DNA of 64,000 nucleotides, from contig NZ_FOQY01000014.1 in the NCBI RefSeq assembly GCF_900113865.1, forward strand, positions 124,001-188,000. The letters run 5' to 3'. Made by a program: the position numbers and the translations under genes. Source of the DNA: Streptosporangium canum (GTDB lineage: Bacteria > Actinomycetota > Actinomycetes > Streptosporangiales > Streptosporangiaceae). Positions 10,008 to 19,247 of this stretch are shown piece by piece. Each line of letters opens with the position of its first letter. Positions within the stretch are counted from its first letter, which is position 1. The notes under the pieces were generated by a model. The model was given only the letters and a program-made list of their open reading frames with translations. It searched no databases and was not told where the DNA came from.

Positions 10008-10994
10008 TCACTGGAGCTTCTTGGCCACCTCGGTCGCCCAGTAGGTGAGGATCATGTCGGCCCCGGCCCGGCGGATCGCGACCAGCGACTCCATGATCGC
10101 CCGGTCCCGGTCGATCCAGCCGTTCGCCGCCGCGGCCTCGATCATGGCGTACTCCCCGCTGACCTGGTAGGCGGCCACCGGCACGTCCACCGCCTCACGC
10201 ACCTGGCGCAGGATGTCGAGGTAGGCCAGGGCGGGCTTGACCATCACGCCGTCGGCGCCCTCGTCGAGGTCCAGCCGCACCTCGCGCAGCGCCTCGCCGA
10301 CCGGGCCCGCCGCGTCCTGCTGGTAGGCGTCGCGGTCGCCGAACTGCGGCGCGCACTCGGCCGCCTCCCGGAACGGCCCGTAGAACGCCGAGGCGTACTT
10401 GACCGAGTAGGCGAGGATCGGGATCTGCTCGAAGCCGTCGGCGTCCAGCGCCGCGCGGATCGCGGCGACCTGGCCGTCCATCATGCCGCTGGGCGCGATG
10501 ACCTGCGACCCGGCCCGGGCCTGGGACACCGCGGCGGCCGCGTAACGCTCCAGGGTGGCGTCGTTGTCGACCTCGCCGCCGGGCGTCAGGATGCCGCAGT
10601 GTCCGTGGTCGGTGAACTCGTCCAGGCAGGTGTCGGTCATCACGACCAGCGCGTCGCCCACGTCGGCGACCACGTCGGCGACGGCCTGCTGGATGATCCC
10701 GTCGGGGTCGTCGGCCGCCGACCCCCGCGCGTCCTTCACCGCGGGCACGCCGAACAGGATGAGCCCGCCGACTCCCGCCTCGGCCGCCTCGTGGGCGGCC
10801 TTGCGCAGCGAGTCACGAGTGTGCTGGAACACTCCGGGCATCGAGCCGATCGGGTTCGGCTCGCCGATGCCCTCCTTGACGAACAGCGGCAGCACCAGCT
10901 CCGCCGGGTGCAGCCTGGTGCCGGAGACCATCCGGCGCATCGCCGCCGTACGGCGGAGCCTGCGCGGACGCGCGACGGGGAACTGGGCGCTCAT
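10008..10994 (-). CDS. hemB: Delta-aminolevulinic acid dehydratase (porphobilinogen synthase)
   Basis: Condenses two 5-aminolevulinate molecules to porphobilinogen. It has 328 residues from the ATG at 10994, which is preceded by a good GGAAGGA ribosome site. Seen: the zinc-ligand region [15 protein letters not shown], the two Schiff-base lysines in [14 protein letters not shown] and [12 protein letters not shown], and the C-terminal [10 protein letters not shown]. It lies downstream of hemD on the same strand but is separated by a 397-bp gap, so it may have its own promoter. Confidence 0.97.
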   Translation of the reverse strand: MSAQFPVARPRRLRRTAAMRRMVSGTRLHPAELVLPLFVKEGIGEPNPIGSMPGVFQHTRDSLRKAAHEAAEAGVGGLILFGVPAVKDARGSAADDPDGIIQQAVADVVADVGDALVVMTDTCLDEFTDHGHCGILTPGGEVDNDATLERYAAAAVSQARAGSQVIAPSGMMDGQVAAIRAALDADGFEQIPILAYSVKYASAFYGPFREAAECAPQFGDRDAYQQDAAGPVGEALREVRLDLDEGADGVMVKPALAYLDILRQVREAVDVPVAAYQVSGEYAMIEAAAANGWIDRDRAIMESLVAIRRAGADMILTYWATEVAKKLQ

Positions 10995-11391
10995 CTGAAT
11001 CCTTCCAGGGTGGAGATCCCGGGCTTTGGCGCTGGGAGAGGACACGGCGCGGTGCCTCGTGATCCGTTGACGGGTCCGGCGGTGACGACGGCCAGGCCAC
11101 CGCGCGGGTGATCGGCAGTGCTCCCGCCGCCGGGCCGGCGGCGGGGTGGGACGCCTGTGGAGGCGGCGTGGGGCCCGAGCGGCGCGAGCCGGCCGGGTGA
11201 TTGCCAGTGAAGCAGGGAAACCGGCCCGTGAGGGGCGGAATCCCGGGCTCCGGGCATGGGGAAGAAGTCAAGATCTCTCCCTCTCCCCGCCATGGGGGCG
11301 GAGACCGGGGAATCGTATTCAGATGTGACGTGCACGCTCGCGGGGACCGTCGCGGACGCCTCGTTCGCCGGGCGTCCGTGACGGTTCCAGA
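10995..11391. other. Long intergenic region between hemD and hemB
   Basis: A 397-bp gap with no gene that I can support. It holds a GC hairpin (11123-11145, 10-bp arms around one base), which could be a weak terminator for the upstream rex-hem transcript, and then the hemB leader with its ribosome site. I see no clear -10/-35 pair and no convincing riboswitch. Confidence 0.4.
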
Positions 11392-12972
11392 TTACTTGGC
11401 GCGACGCCGGGCGCCTCGCCGGGTCTGGGAGGGCCTGCGAGGGACGTCTCCGGCCGCGAGCGCGGCCTGCCGCTGCTTGGCGCCGTACTCGGCCAGCGCC
11501 GCCGCGAGGGCCGAAGCCGACGGCCTGTCGGCCATCACGTCGACGCGGAGCCCGAACTCCTCGGCCGTCTTGGCGGTCTGCGGGCCGATCACGGCGATGA
11601 CCGTGACGTTGTGCGGCTTGCCCGCGATGCCCACCAGGTTGCGCACCGTGCTCGACGAGGTGAACAGCACCGCGTCGAACCCGCCGCCCTTGATGGCCTC
11701 CCGGATCGGTGCGGGCGGCGGAGCCGCGCGGACAGTCCGGTAGGCGGTCACGTCGTCGCACTCCCAGCCGAGCTCGGTCAGCCCCGCGACCAGTGACTCG
11801 GTCGCGATGTCGGCCCGGGGCAGCAGCACCCGGTTGATCGGGTCGAGCATCGAGTCGTACGGCGGCCACTCGGCCAGCAGGCCTTCCGACGACTGCTCGC
11901 CCGACGGCATCAGGTCGGGCTTGACGCCGAACTGCACCAGCGCCCGTGCGGTGGCCTCGCCGACGGCCGCGACCTTGAGCCCCGCGAACGCGCGGGCGTC
12001 CAGGCCGTACTCCTCGAACTTCTCGCGCACGGCCTTGACCGCGTTCGCGCTGGTGAACGCCACCCACTCGTAGCGGCCGGTGACCAGGCCCTTGATCGCC
12101 CGGTCCATCTGCTGCGGGGTGCGCGGCGGCTCGACGGAGATCGTCGGGACCTCCTCCGGCACCGCGCCGTAGGAGCGCAGCTGCTCCACCAGCCCGGCCG
12201 ACTGCTCCTTGGTCCTGGGCACGAGCACCCGCCAGCCGAACAGCGGCTTGGTCTCGAACCACGACAGCCGGTCACGCATGCCGACGGCCTCGCCGACCAC
12301 GATCAGCGCGGGCTCGGTCATCCCGGCGTGCTTGAGGTCGGGCGCGATCCGGCCGAGCGTGGTCACCACGGTGTACTGCTCGGTGGTGGTGCCCGCGCTG
12401 CTGATCGCGACCGGCGTCGAGTCCGGACGGCCTGCGGCGATCAGCGCCTTGCCGATCGCGACGGCCGCGGAGACACCGTTGTAGATCACCAGGGTGCCGG
12501 TGCCCGTGGCGTGGGCGCTCCAGTCGTCGACCTGGGTCGCGTCCACGACCCGGAACTCCGGCACCGCCACCGCGGCGGGGATGCCCGCGTAGGTGAGCAC
12601 CGCCGTCGCCGGGGGCACGCCCGGCACGATCTCGAAGTCCACCTCCGCCTTGGCGCAGGCCGCGACCTCCTCGGTGATCGAGGAGAAGAACATCGGGTCG
12701 CCGGCGCAGAGCCGCACGACGGCGCGACCGCCCTTGGCCTCTGTGACGGTCCTCAGCGAGACCGCGTCCTCCTCGGCGGCGTCGACGACGTCGACGCCCT
12801 CCCGGCAGTGGCGCAACAGCGCGCCGTACGCCTCCCGGTCGAGCACGACGACGTCGGCCTTCGAGAGCAGGTCGGCGCCACGGAGCGTGAGCAGGCCCTC
12901 GTCACCGGGGCCCGCCCCCACGAAGGCGACGAACCCGGCCGGGCGCTCGAAGGTGGTACTTCCGGAGCTCAA
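11392..12972 (-). CDS. hemD: Uroporphyrinogen-III C-methyltransferase / uroporphyrinogen-III synthase fusion
   Basis: A 526-residue two-domain enzyme. Residues about 10-245 form a SAM-dependent tetrapyrrole methylase (VGAGPGDEGLLTLRG at the start, VVRLCAGDPMFFSS, EIVPGVPPATAVLTYAGIP), as in CobA/SUMT, which makes precorrin-2. Residues about 255-500 form the HemD fold, which closes and flips hydroxymethylbilane to uroporphyrinogen III (VLVPRTKEQ, VAFTSANAV, VLFTSSSTVRNLV). A basic tail ends the protein. Such fusions are the norm in actinobacteria. The start overlaps the hemC stop by 4 bp, so translation is coupled. Confidence 0.95.
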   Translation of the reverse strand: MSSGSTTFERPAGFVAFVGAGPGDEGLLTLRGADLLSKADVVVLDREAYGALLRHCREGVDVVDAAEEDAVSLRTVTEAKGGRAVVRLCAGDPMFFSSITEEVAACAKAEVDFEIVPGVPPATAVLTYAGIPAAVAVPEFRVVDATQVDDWSAHATGTGTLVIYNGVSAAVAIGKALIAAGRPDSTPVAISSAGTTTEQYTVVTTLGRIAPDLKHAGMTEPALIVVGEAVGMRDRLSWFETKPLFGWRVLVPRTKEQSAGLVEQLRSYGAVPEEVPTISVEPPRTPQQMDRAIKGLVTGRYEWVAFTSANAVKAVREKFEEYGLDARAFAGLKVAAVGEATARALVQFGVKPDLMPSGEQSSEGLLAEWPPYDSMLDPINRVLLPRADIATESLVAGLTELGWECDDVTAYRTVRAAPPPAPIREAIKGGGFDAVLFTSSSTVRNLVGIAGKPHNVTVIAVIGPQTAKTAEEFGLRVDVMADRPSASALAAALAEYGAKQRQAALAAGDVPRRPSQTRRGARRRAK

Positions 12973-13889
12973 TGTGCTTGCTCCCCTATCAACGTGCCTG
13001 CCCCTTCGGCGATCATCTCTGCCGCGAGGTCGCGGCCGAGATCCATGGGCGCCGAAAGGGTCCCGGCGGTGGACTTGCGCACCGCGCGCTTGCCGTCGAC
13101 GGCGACGACAGCGGCGGTCAGAATCAGATTTTGCCCGTCATCGGCCGAGTACGCACCAACCGGAGCCGCGCACCCCGCCTCCAGGGCGTTGAGCACCGCG
13201 CGCTCGGCGGTCACCGCGGCGCGGGTCCGGGCGTCGTCGAGCACGCTCAGGAACTCGATGAGGTCGGCCCGGTCGGCCCTGCACTCCACGGCCAGCGCGC
13301 CCTGTCCGGGGGCCGGGAGCATCTCCTCCACTTCGAAGGTCTGGGAGATCTCGGCCTCACGGCCCAGCCGTCCGAGCCCGGCGGCGGCCAGCACGACGCC
13401 CTGCAGCTCGCCGGAGGTGACCTTGCCGATCCGGGTGTCGGCGTTGCCGCGGATCGGGACGTAGTCGAGGTCGGGACGGAGCACCCTGAGCTGGGCGATC
13501 CGGCGGGGAGACCCGGTGCCGACCTTCGCGCCGGCCGGCAGGTCGGACAGCTTCGCCGTGCTCACCAGCGCGTCCCTGGGGTCGTCACGCGGCGGGATCG
13601 CCGCGATGACCACGCGCGGGTCCTGCGTGGTGGGGAGGTCCTTCAGCGAGTGGACCGCGAAGTCGATCTCACCGTCGATCAGCTTGTCGCGCAGCGCGCT
13701 GACGAAGACGCCCGTCCCGCCGAGCTGGGTGAGGTTGGCCTTGGTGACGTCGCCGAAGGTGGTGACGCCGACGAGCTCGACGGCCCGGCCGGTCAGCTCG
13801 GTCAGCCGTGCGGCGACCAGCCCCGACTGGGTCGTGGCCATGAGGCTCCGCCTCGTGCCCAGTCTGAGCGGAGAGGAGACGCTGCTCAT
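12969..13889 (-). CDS. hemC: Porphobilinogen deaminase (hydroxymethylbilane synthase)
   Basis: Polymerises four porphobilinogens to hydroxymethylbilane. It has 306 residues, the normal length. Seen: LRLGTRRSLMA at the N-terminus, the catalytic Asp84 in HSLKDLPT, GTGSPRRIAQL, the LPAPGQGALA loop, and Cys240 (ALEAGCAAPVG), which carries the dipyrromethane cofactor. It overlaps hemA upstream and hemD downstream by 4 bp each, the signature of a tightly coupled operon. Confidence 0.97.
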   Translation of the reverse strand: MSSVSSPLRLGTRRSLMATTQSGLVAARLTELTGRAVELVGVTTFGDVTKANLTQLGGTGVFVSALRDKLIDGEIDFAVHSLKDLPTTQDPRVVIAAIPPRDDPRDALVSTAKLSDLPAGAKVGTGSPRRIAQLRVLRPDLDYVPIRGNADTRIGKVTSGELQGVVLAAAGLGRLGREAEISQTFEVEEMLPAPGQGALAVECRADRADLIEFLSVLDDARTRAAVTAERAVLNALEAGCAAPVGAYSADDGQNLILTAAVVAVDGKRAVRKSTAGTLSAPMDLGRDLAAEMIAEGAGTLIGEQAH

Positions 13890-15208
13890 CTGCCCACCTC
13901 CTTCTTGCTCGTCTCGGCGTCGGTCCTTTCGATACTTCTCACCGCACGGGGAACCTTCGGGTCCAAATCGAACAGCTCACGCAATGCCTCCGCATAATGA
14001 TCGCCTGCCGGAGACTCCGCGAGCTGTTTGACACGCACGGTGGGCTCATGGAGCAGTTTGTCGACCACGCGCCTGATCGTCTGCGTGACCTCGTCCCGGA
14101 CCCGCCCGTCGAGCTCCGGGACCCGGGCGACGAGCCGCCCGAGCTCCGCCTCGACCACGTCGGCCGCCTTGCTCCGCAGCGCGACCACGGTCGGCGTCAC
14201 CCGTGCGGCGCGCTCGGCCGACAGGTAGGCCGCCACCTCGGCGGCGACGATCCCGCGCACGGCGATGACCGCCTCGGCGCGCCCGCCGTCGTCGGTCTCC
14301 GCGTCGGCCGCGCCGTCCTGCATCGACTCCAGGTCGACGAGGGTGACGCCGGGCAGCTGCCGTACGGCGGGGTCCACGTCGTGGGGGAGCGCGAGGTCCA
14401 GCAGGAACATCTCCCTGGCCTCGATCATGTCCGCGGTGATGACCACGTCGGTGGCGCCGGTGCACGAGATGACCAGGTCGGCCTGGGCCAGCTCCCGCGC
14501 CAGGTCGCCGAGCTCGGCGGCCCGGCCGCCCACCGTCTGGGCCAGCCGTACCGCGCGGTCGTGGGTGCGGTTGACCACCACGATGTCGGTGACGCCCGCC
14601 CGCTGCAGGGTCGCGGCCGACAGGGCGCTCATCGAGCCGGCGCCGACCACCAGGGCGCGCTTGCCCCGGATCGGGCCGAGCACGCGCTCGGCGAGGGTGA
14701 GGCCCACGCCCACGAGGGAGGCGCCCGCCCGGTCGATGCCGGTCTCGGTGTGGGAGCGCTTGCCCACCCGCAGCGCCTGCTGGACGAGCTCGTTGAGCGT
14801 CGGTCCGAGCGTGCCCTGGTCCTGGGCGAGCTTGAGGGCCGAGCGGACCTGGCCGAGGATCTGCCCCTCGCCCAGGACCATCGAGTCGAGGCCCGAGCCG
14901 ACCGAGAACAGGTGCTCGACGGCGCGGTCCTCGTAGTGCACGTAGAGATGGTTCGACAGCTGCTCCATGGGGACACCCGAATGGATGCTGAGCAGCTCGG
15001 AGATCGCGGTCACCGCGGCGTGGAACCGGTCCACCTCGGCGTAGACCTCGACCCGGTTGCAGGTCGAGACGGCCATGACCTCGGCGACGCACGCGTCCCG
15101 CTGAACCGCGTGGAGCAACTTGACCAGCGCGTCACCCGAGACGGACACCCGCTCCAGCAGGGCCACCGGAGCCGTCCGGTGGCTGAGGCCGACCACGAGG
15201 ACGCTCAT
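13886..15208 (-). CDS. hemA: Glutamyl-tRNA reductase
   Basis: First enzyme of the C5 heme pathway: it reduces glutamyl-tRNA to glutamate-1-semialdehyde with NADPH. It has 440 residues. Seen: VVGLSHRTAPV at the N-terminus, the catalytic Cys50 in STCNRVEVYAE, LGEGQILGQV, the NADPH-binding VVGAGSM, and a C-terminal dimerisation helix region. It lies 94 bp downstream of rex on the same strand. In Streptomyces, rex and hemACD form one operon controlled by Rex, and the same order is seen here. Confidence 0.97.
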   Translation of the reverse strand: MSVLVVGLSHRTAPVALLERVSVSGDALVKLLHAVQRDACVAEVMAVSTCNRVEVYAEVDRFHAAVTAISELLSIHSGVPMEQLSNHLYVHYEDRAVEHLFSVGSGLDSMVLGEGQILGQVRSALKLAQDQGTLGPTLNELVQQALRVGKRSHTETGIDRAGASLVGVGLTLAERVLGPIRGKRALVVGAGSMSALSAATLQRAGVTDIVVVNRTHDRAVRLAQTVGGRAAELGDLARELAQADLVISCTGATDVVITADMIEAREMFLLDLALPHDVDPAVRQLPGVTLVDLESMQDGAADAETDDGGRAEAVIAVRGIVAAEVAAYLSAERAARVTPTVVALRSKAADVVEAELGRLVARVPELDGRVRDEVTQTIRRVVDKLLHEPTVRVKQLAESPAGDHYAEALRELFDLDPKVPRAVRSIERTDAETSKKEVGR

Positions 15209-15302
15209 CGGCCCGCCTCGGCTCTCCGTGGACGTCGACGGGCCCGACCGCCCGCGTCCTTCCGGGAAATGCGGTGTCCCCGGGCTCGCTCGTCGCGCTC
15301 GC

Positions 15303-16010
15303 TCACAGGTCCACCGCCTCGGGCCACTCCTCGGCCATCGCGGGCCCCCCAGTCATCCGATCCGTTTTGCGCTGTTCATGGAACGCAAGGATCTGCAGTT
15401 CAATCGATAGGTCGACTTTACGGATATCGACGCCTTCAGGCACGGCGAGTACGACGGGGGCGAAGTTCAGGATGCTGGTGACCCCTGCGGCGATGACCCG
15501 GTCGGCCACCTGCTGAGCTGCCGCCGCCGGCGTCGCGAGCACCACGATCGACACTCCCCGCCGCTTTATCACGGCTTCCAGCTCGTCGATGTGTTCCACA
15601 TTCAATCCCGCGATATGGTCGCCCACCACCTCGGGGTCGGCGTCGAGGAGAGCGGCGACCCGGAATCCTCGGGAGACGAACCCGCCGTAATTGGCCAGTG
15701 CACGACCGAGGTTACCCACTCCGACGATGGCAACGGCCCAGTCCTGGGTCAGACCCAGCTCGCGGGAGATCTGGTAGATGAGGTATTCGACGTCGTAGCC
15801 GACCCCGCGGGTGCCGTAGGAGCCCAGATGGGAGAGGTCCTTGCGGAGCTTGGCCGAGTTGACCCCGGCGGCGACGGCGAGATCCTCCGAGCTCACGGTC
15901 GCCAGGCCCCGCTCGGCCATGCCGTTCAGCGCGCGCAGATAGAGCGGCAGCCGGGCGACGGTCGCCTCGGGTATGCCACGTTCACGAGCTTGGGACAGAC
16001 GGCGGATCAC
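15303..16010 (-). CDS. rex: Redox-sensing transcriptional repressor Rex
   Basis: A repressor that binds DNA when NADH/NAD+ is low and leaves it when NADH rises. Seen: the winged-helix N-terminal domain (IPEATVARLPLYLRAL, then AGVNSAKLRKDLSHLGSYG), the Rossmann fold (VAIVGVGNLGRALA), and the C-terminal swap helix (KVDLSIELQILAFHEQ). I chose the GTG at 16010 (235 residues, GGAG 9 nt upstream). The open frame runs further, and a CTG at 16088 behind AAGGGA is another possibility. Starts beyond that would translate the Rex operator at 16099-16116. Heads the hem operon. Confidence 0.95.
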   Translation of the reverse strand: MIRRLSQARERGIPEATVARLPLYLRALNGMAERGLATVSSEDLAVAAGVNSAKLRKDLSHLGSYGTRGVGYDVEYLIYQISRELGLTQDWAVAIVGVGNLGRALANYGGFVSRGFRVAALLDADPEVVGDHIAGLNVEHIDELEAVIKRRGVSIVVLATPAAAAQQVADRVIAAGVTSILNFAPVVLAVPEGVDIRKVDLSIELQILAFHEQRKTDRMTGGPAMAEEWPEAVDL

Positions 16011-16098
16011 GTGCCGGAGCTCCAGGGGGACAGGCGGCCGGCGCGGCCCGGACGCGACGGATGACGAGGTGAGGCCACTGTCATTCAGGTTAGTCCCT

Positions 16099-16116
16099 TT
16101 GTGAACCGGTGCACAA
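16099..16116. promoter_or_regulatory. Rex operator (ROP)
   Basis: The 18-bp sequence TTGTGAACCGGTGCACAA matches the known Rex operator form, TTGTGAA-N4-TTCACAA, with one mismatch. It lies just ahead of rex, which implies autoregulation and control of the downstream heme genes. Confidence 0.85.
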
Positions 16117-16299
16117 AGTGGGGGTTCGCGGCGTCGGCCGCGACGCGACAGCGAGCGCCCTCCCGCCGTCCCGCTGACCGCGCGAGGATCGCTCTCCCGG
16201 TACTCAGAAGCGTAACCCGCCTGTCCGTCCCGGAGGTTCTCGCCGATTGCGGAAGGCGGAGCGCCTGCGCACGCTCGCGGCTCGGCTACCGTGGCGGGC

Positions 16300-16548
16300 A
16301 TGGCACCGCAGGACCACCGCATCACACTGCTCGGCAAGCCCGGCTGTCACCTGTGCGACGACGCGCGGACGGTGATCGAGCGGGTCGCCACGGAGCTGGG
16401 TGTCCCCTGGGAGGAGCGCGACATCACCGCCTCCGAGGAGGACCAGGACAAATACTGGGAGATGATCCCGGTCACCCTCGTCGACGGTGTCCAGCACGAC
16501 TTCTGGCGCGTCGACGAGAACCGTCTGCGCGCCGCGCTCAGAGCCTGA
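16300..16548 (+). CDS. Glutaredoxin-like thiol protein
   Basis: An 82-residue thioredoxin-fold protein. Seen: the redox motif GKPGCHLCDDA (CxxC near residue 17) and the cis-proline segment MIPVTLVDG. It belongs to the small glutaredoxin-like group (DUF836-type) common beside rex in actinobacteria. I prefer the ATG at 16300: a TACCGT -10-like hexamer ends seven bases ahead of it, which would give a leaderless message. A GTG nine bases upstream is in frame. It is divergent from rex, and its 3' end overlaps the next minus-strand gene by 11 bp. Confidence 0.82.
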   Translation: MAPQDHRITLLGKPGCHLCDDARTVIERVATELGVPWEERDITASEEDQDKYWEMIPVTLVDGVQHDFWRVDENRLRAALRA

Positions 16549-18367
16549 AGGCCATCGGGAGCGGCATCACCTTCGCCGCGTTGATGTTGAGCTCGATCAC
16601 GTTGGTGGCGAGCACCATGTTCTGCCGCTCGCTGACGAAACGCTCCACGTGCGGCTGGCGCTGGTGCTCGGTGTAGGCGACCTCGTCGCGGTAGAGCTCG
16701 TAGACGATGCGCTGGAGCGGGGCCGACTTCACCGAGTGGCACACGTAGACGAGCGTGTCGGGCTCGGAACGGCGGACGGCCTCAAGCGTCTCCTCGGCCA
16801 GCCGGTCGAACGCCTCTCCGGTGCCGTCGATCAGGGTGAACACGGTCAGCAGGCCGAAGATGCCGGGTGACGGGCGGGAGGATCCGCCCGGCTGGTCGGC
16901 CGCCGCGCCCGGATACGCGGAACCGGTCGCGGGCGGGCCGCCGAGCCCCCGGTCGGGAGCCTGGCCGTAACCGGGCATGCCGCCGGGACCGCGGTCCGGA
17001 GCCTGACCGTACCCCGCAGCCTGGCCGTACCCCGCAGCCTCACCGTAACCCGGAGCGCCGCCGAGTCCCGGAGCGGCGCTCTGGCCGTAACCGGACGGGG
17101 CGCCGAACGCCTGGTCGGCGGGCATGGGCTGGAGGCTGCCGCCGGGCTGGGCGCCGTGGAGCGGGTCGGGCCTGGCGAACTCTCCGGTGCTGGGACCCAC
17201 CGGCCTGCCCGGGCCGCCGACCGCGGGAGCGGTGGGCCTGCCGTACTCGTTGACCGGCACGTCGTACTCACCGGTCGCCTGGTTGCCCGGCGGCATGCCG
17301 AACTGGCCGGTCATCGGGGGTTGCCGGGTGTATTCGGCGCCGCCCGCGGGCTGGCCTGGGGACGGCATGCCGTACTCGCCGGCCATGAACGTGCCGGTGG
17401 CGGGACCACCGAACGGGTCGCCCTGGACGGGCGGCTGCCGCTGCATGCGCGCCGCGTAGTCGACGTCCTGCTCGCCCGCGCGGTATTCGGCCACCAGGTC
17501 GCCGAGACCGGAGCGGCGGGGCGACTCCTCGGGCAGGACACGGCGGCCGGCGACCTGCACGTCCCGAGGCGACTCCTCGGGCAGGGCACGGCGGCCGGCG
17601 ACCTGCACGTCCCGGGGCGGCTCGGCCGCACGGCGGCCGACCGGCCGCCGCTCCTCCCAGTCGTCCTCCGGCTCGTCGTCCTCGTCCTCGTCCTCGTAGG
17701 GCGCGAGGGGGCGGAGCACGACGTACCAGACCGCGGCGGCGGTGACGAAGAGGAGGAGCGCGGTGAACAGCCCGGGGACCGTGAAGCTCACGGCTCCGAT
17801 CAGGGCCAGGCCGGTCGGGCCGATCGCCAGGAGCGCGTGCATGTTGTCGGCGTCGTAGTCGTCGCCCCCGCGCCAGCGCAGGACCGCGAGCACGACGCCG
17901 CCCAGCAGGACGAGCGCGACGCCGACGTGGGCGGCGCCGAGCAGATAGCCCGGCAGCAGTCCCCAGTGGCGGCCGCCGGGCGGCAGGGACTTGGTGAACG
18001 TGGTGTCCTGGAGGATCGGGTCGACCATCATGATCACCGAGGCGATGATGGTGAGCGCGATCCCCACGAGCCAGGAGGCGAACCTGGCACCGGACTTGCG
18101 AGCCAGCAACTGGACGGCACCGATGGCCAGCCACAACGGGGCCAGCAATGATCCAGTCAGCTGATAAACCCGGAATGTGGTCGACCCGAACCCAACTAAA
18201 TGGCCGACGGCGATTACTCCGAGTGACAGGCAGAGGGTCGCCGTCGTGATACTCCAGGCGATCAGCCACCCCTTGGGCTCAGCGCGGAACCGACTGATGA
18301 GGGCGGCAGTGGCAATGGCTGCGAGCAACGCACCGGCAAACGCGATGACAGCGACGAGGACTTCCAT
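16538..18367 (-). CDS. Multi-helix membrane protein fused to an antibiotic-biosynthesis-monooxygenase-like (ABM) domain
   Basis: A 609-residue protein in three parts. Residues about 3-235 contain seven likely membrane helices. A long disordered linker follows: an acidic run (YEDEDEDDEPEDDWEERR), a 16-residue repeat present twice (DVQVAGRR core), and many Pro/Gly/Gln stretches with GYGQ and GYGQAPDRG repeats. The last 105 residues form a dimeric alpha/beta-barrel ABM domain (LLTVFTLIDGTGEAFDRLAE, TLVYVCHSVKSAPLQRIVYE, HVERF). ABM proteins include quinol monooxygenases and heme-degrading enzymes. The ATG at 18367 has a GGAG site 5 nt upstream. It lies between the Rex-side glutaredoxin and the bldN-like gene; a redox-related role is inference. 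Confidence 0.8.
   Translation of the reverse strand: MEVLVAVIAFAGALLAAIATAALISRFRAEPKGWLIAWSITTATLCLSLGVIAVGHLVGFGSTTFRVYQLTGSLLAPLWLAIGAVQLLARKSGARFASWLVGIALTIIASVIMMVDPILQDTTFTKSLPPGGRHWGLLPGYLLGAAHVGVALVLLGGVVLAVLRWRGGDDYDADNMHALLAIGPTGLALIGAVSFTVPGLFTALLLFVTAAAVWYVVLRPLAPYEDEDEDDEPEDDWEERRPVGRRAAEPPRDVQVAGRRALPEESPRDVQVAGRRVLPEESPRRSGLGDLVAEYRAGEQDVDYAARMQRQPPVQGDPFGGPATGTFMAGEYGMPSPGQPAGGAEYTRQPPMTGQFGMPPGNQATGEYDVPVNEYGRPTAPAVGGPGRPVGPSTGEFARPDPLHGAQPGGSLQPMPADQAFGAPSGYGQSAAPGLGGAPGYGEAAGYGQAAGYGQAPDRGPGGMPGYGQAPDRGLGGPPATGSAYPGAAADQPGGSSRPSPGIFGLLTVFTLIDGTGEAFDRLAEETLEAVRRSEPDTLVYVCHSVKSAPLQRIVYELYRDEVAYTEHQRQPHVERFVSERQNMVLATNVIELNINAAKVMPLPMAFRL
17521..17616 (-). repeat. Two tandem 48-bp coding repeats
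   Basis: Two nearly identical 48-bp units (17521-17568 and 17569-17616) encode the duplicated 16-residue block in the linker of the membrane/ABM fusion protein. They differ at few positions, which suggests recent duplication or gene conversion. Confidence 0.85.
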
Positions 18368-18570
18368 GGTGTCTCCAATGCTGCCGGACATTACCCCCCA
18401 ACCGGTAGCCGAACTGGTAGTTGACTCACCGGTCCGGCCCGAAAGAACCGGCCCCACACGGTATCGGCCGATTACCCCTAGTCACGACGTTACGAAGTGG
18501 ATTGTGGAATTTCCTGTTGATTTCTAGAGTGGGCGAGCACGCCGCACCCCCTCCCCCACAGGGATAACGG

Positions 18571-19215
18571 ATGCCAGACACGTGGCCATTCGCCGGGCCT
18601 CTCCCCACCGTCTCCGGGGTGACCCAGCCTGTCCGCAGGAACGAGCTCGCCGTACGCGAGGATGCCTCGGAGGATCTCCGGAGGCTCGTTCTGCGTGCCA
18701 AAACCGGAGACGCCGATGCGTTTGGCACGCTCTACGACCGCTACCTCGACCTCGTTTACCGCTACATCTACTTCCGGGTCGGGTCCCACCCGCTGGCCGA
18801 GGATCTCACGAGCGAGACCTTCCTCCGCGCACTTCGCCGAATCGCCGACTTCACCTGGCAGGGACGTGATTTCGGGGCCTGGCTCGTGACCATCGCCAGG
18901 AATCTGATCACCGATCACTTCAAGTCCGGCAGGTACCGCCTTGAGGTTTCGACGGCCGAGGTGATCGACATCCCGCTCGACGGCCCGCACATCCCGGAGA
19001 ACGCCGTCGTCACCGCCATGATCAACAACCGGGTGCTCAGCGCCGTCCGCGACCTCGGCCCCGAGCAGCAGGAGTGCGTGGTGCTGCGCTTCCTGCACGG
19101 CATGTCGCTGGCGGAGACCGCGCTCATCATGGGGAAGAAGAGCGGGGCGATCAAGGCGCTGCAGTTCCGGGCGATCCGGGCACTCGCCCGCGCGCTCCCC
19201 TCGGACCTCAGCTGA
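18571..19215 (+). CDS. bldN: BldN-type ECF RNA polymerase sigma factor
   Basis: A 214-residue ECF sigma factor. Region 2 has AFGTLYDRYLDLVYRYIYFR, then DLTSETFLRALRRI and GAWLVTIARNLITDHFKS. Region 4 has LGPEQQECVVLRFLHGMSLA with MGKKSGAIKALQFRAIRAL. These blocks resemble Streptomyces BldN, which directs aerial-hyphae genes. A 35-residue N-terminal stretch precedes region 2; Streptomyces BldN also has an N-terminal extension that is processed. The ATG has AGGGA six bases upstream. An anti-sigma-like gene follows behind a promoter of BldN type (19248-19276), which supports the assignment. Confidence 0.85.
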   Translation: MPDTWPFAGPLPTVSGVTQPVRRNELAVREDASEDLRRLVLRAKTGDADAFGTLYDRYLDLVYRYIYFRVGSHPLAEDLTSETFLRALRRIADFTWQGRDFGAWLVTIARNLITDHFKSGRYRLEVSTAEVIDIPLDGPHIPENAVVTAMINNRVLSAVRDLGPEQQECVVLRFLHGMSLAETALIMGKKSGAIKALQFRAIRALARALPSDLS

Positions 19216-19247
19216 CCTCGACCGGAATGCCGATGGTGACCGCACCG

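Noticed and set aside
11200-11265. Cobalamin-riboswitch-like pieces (GGGAA and GCCAGTG) in the hemD-hemB gap
   Set aside because: The B12 box and the correct order of conserved segments are absent, and no suitable gene follows on that strand.
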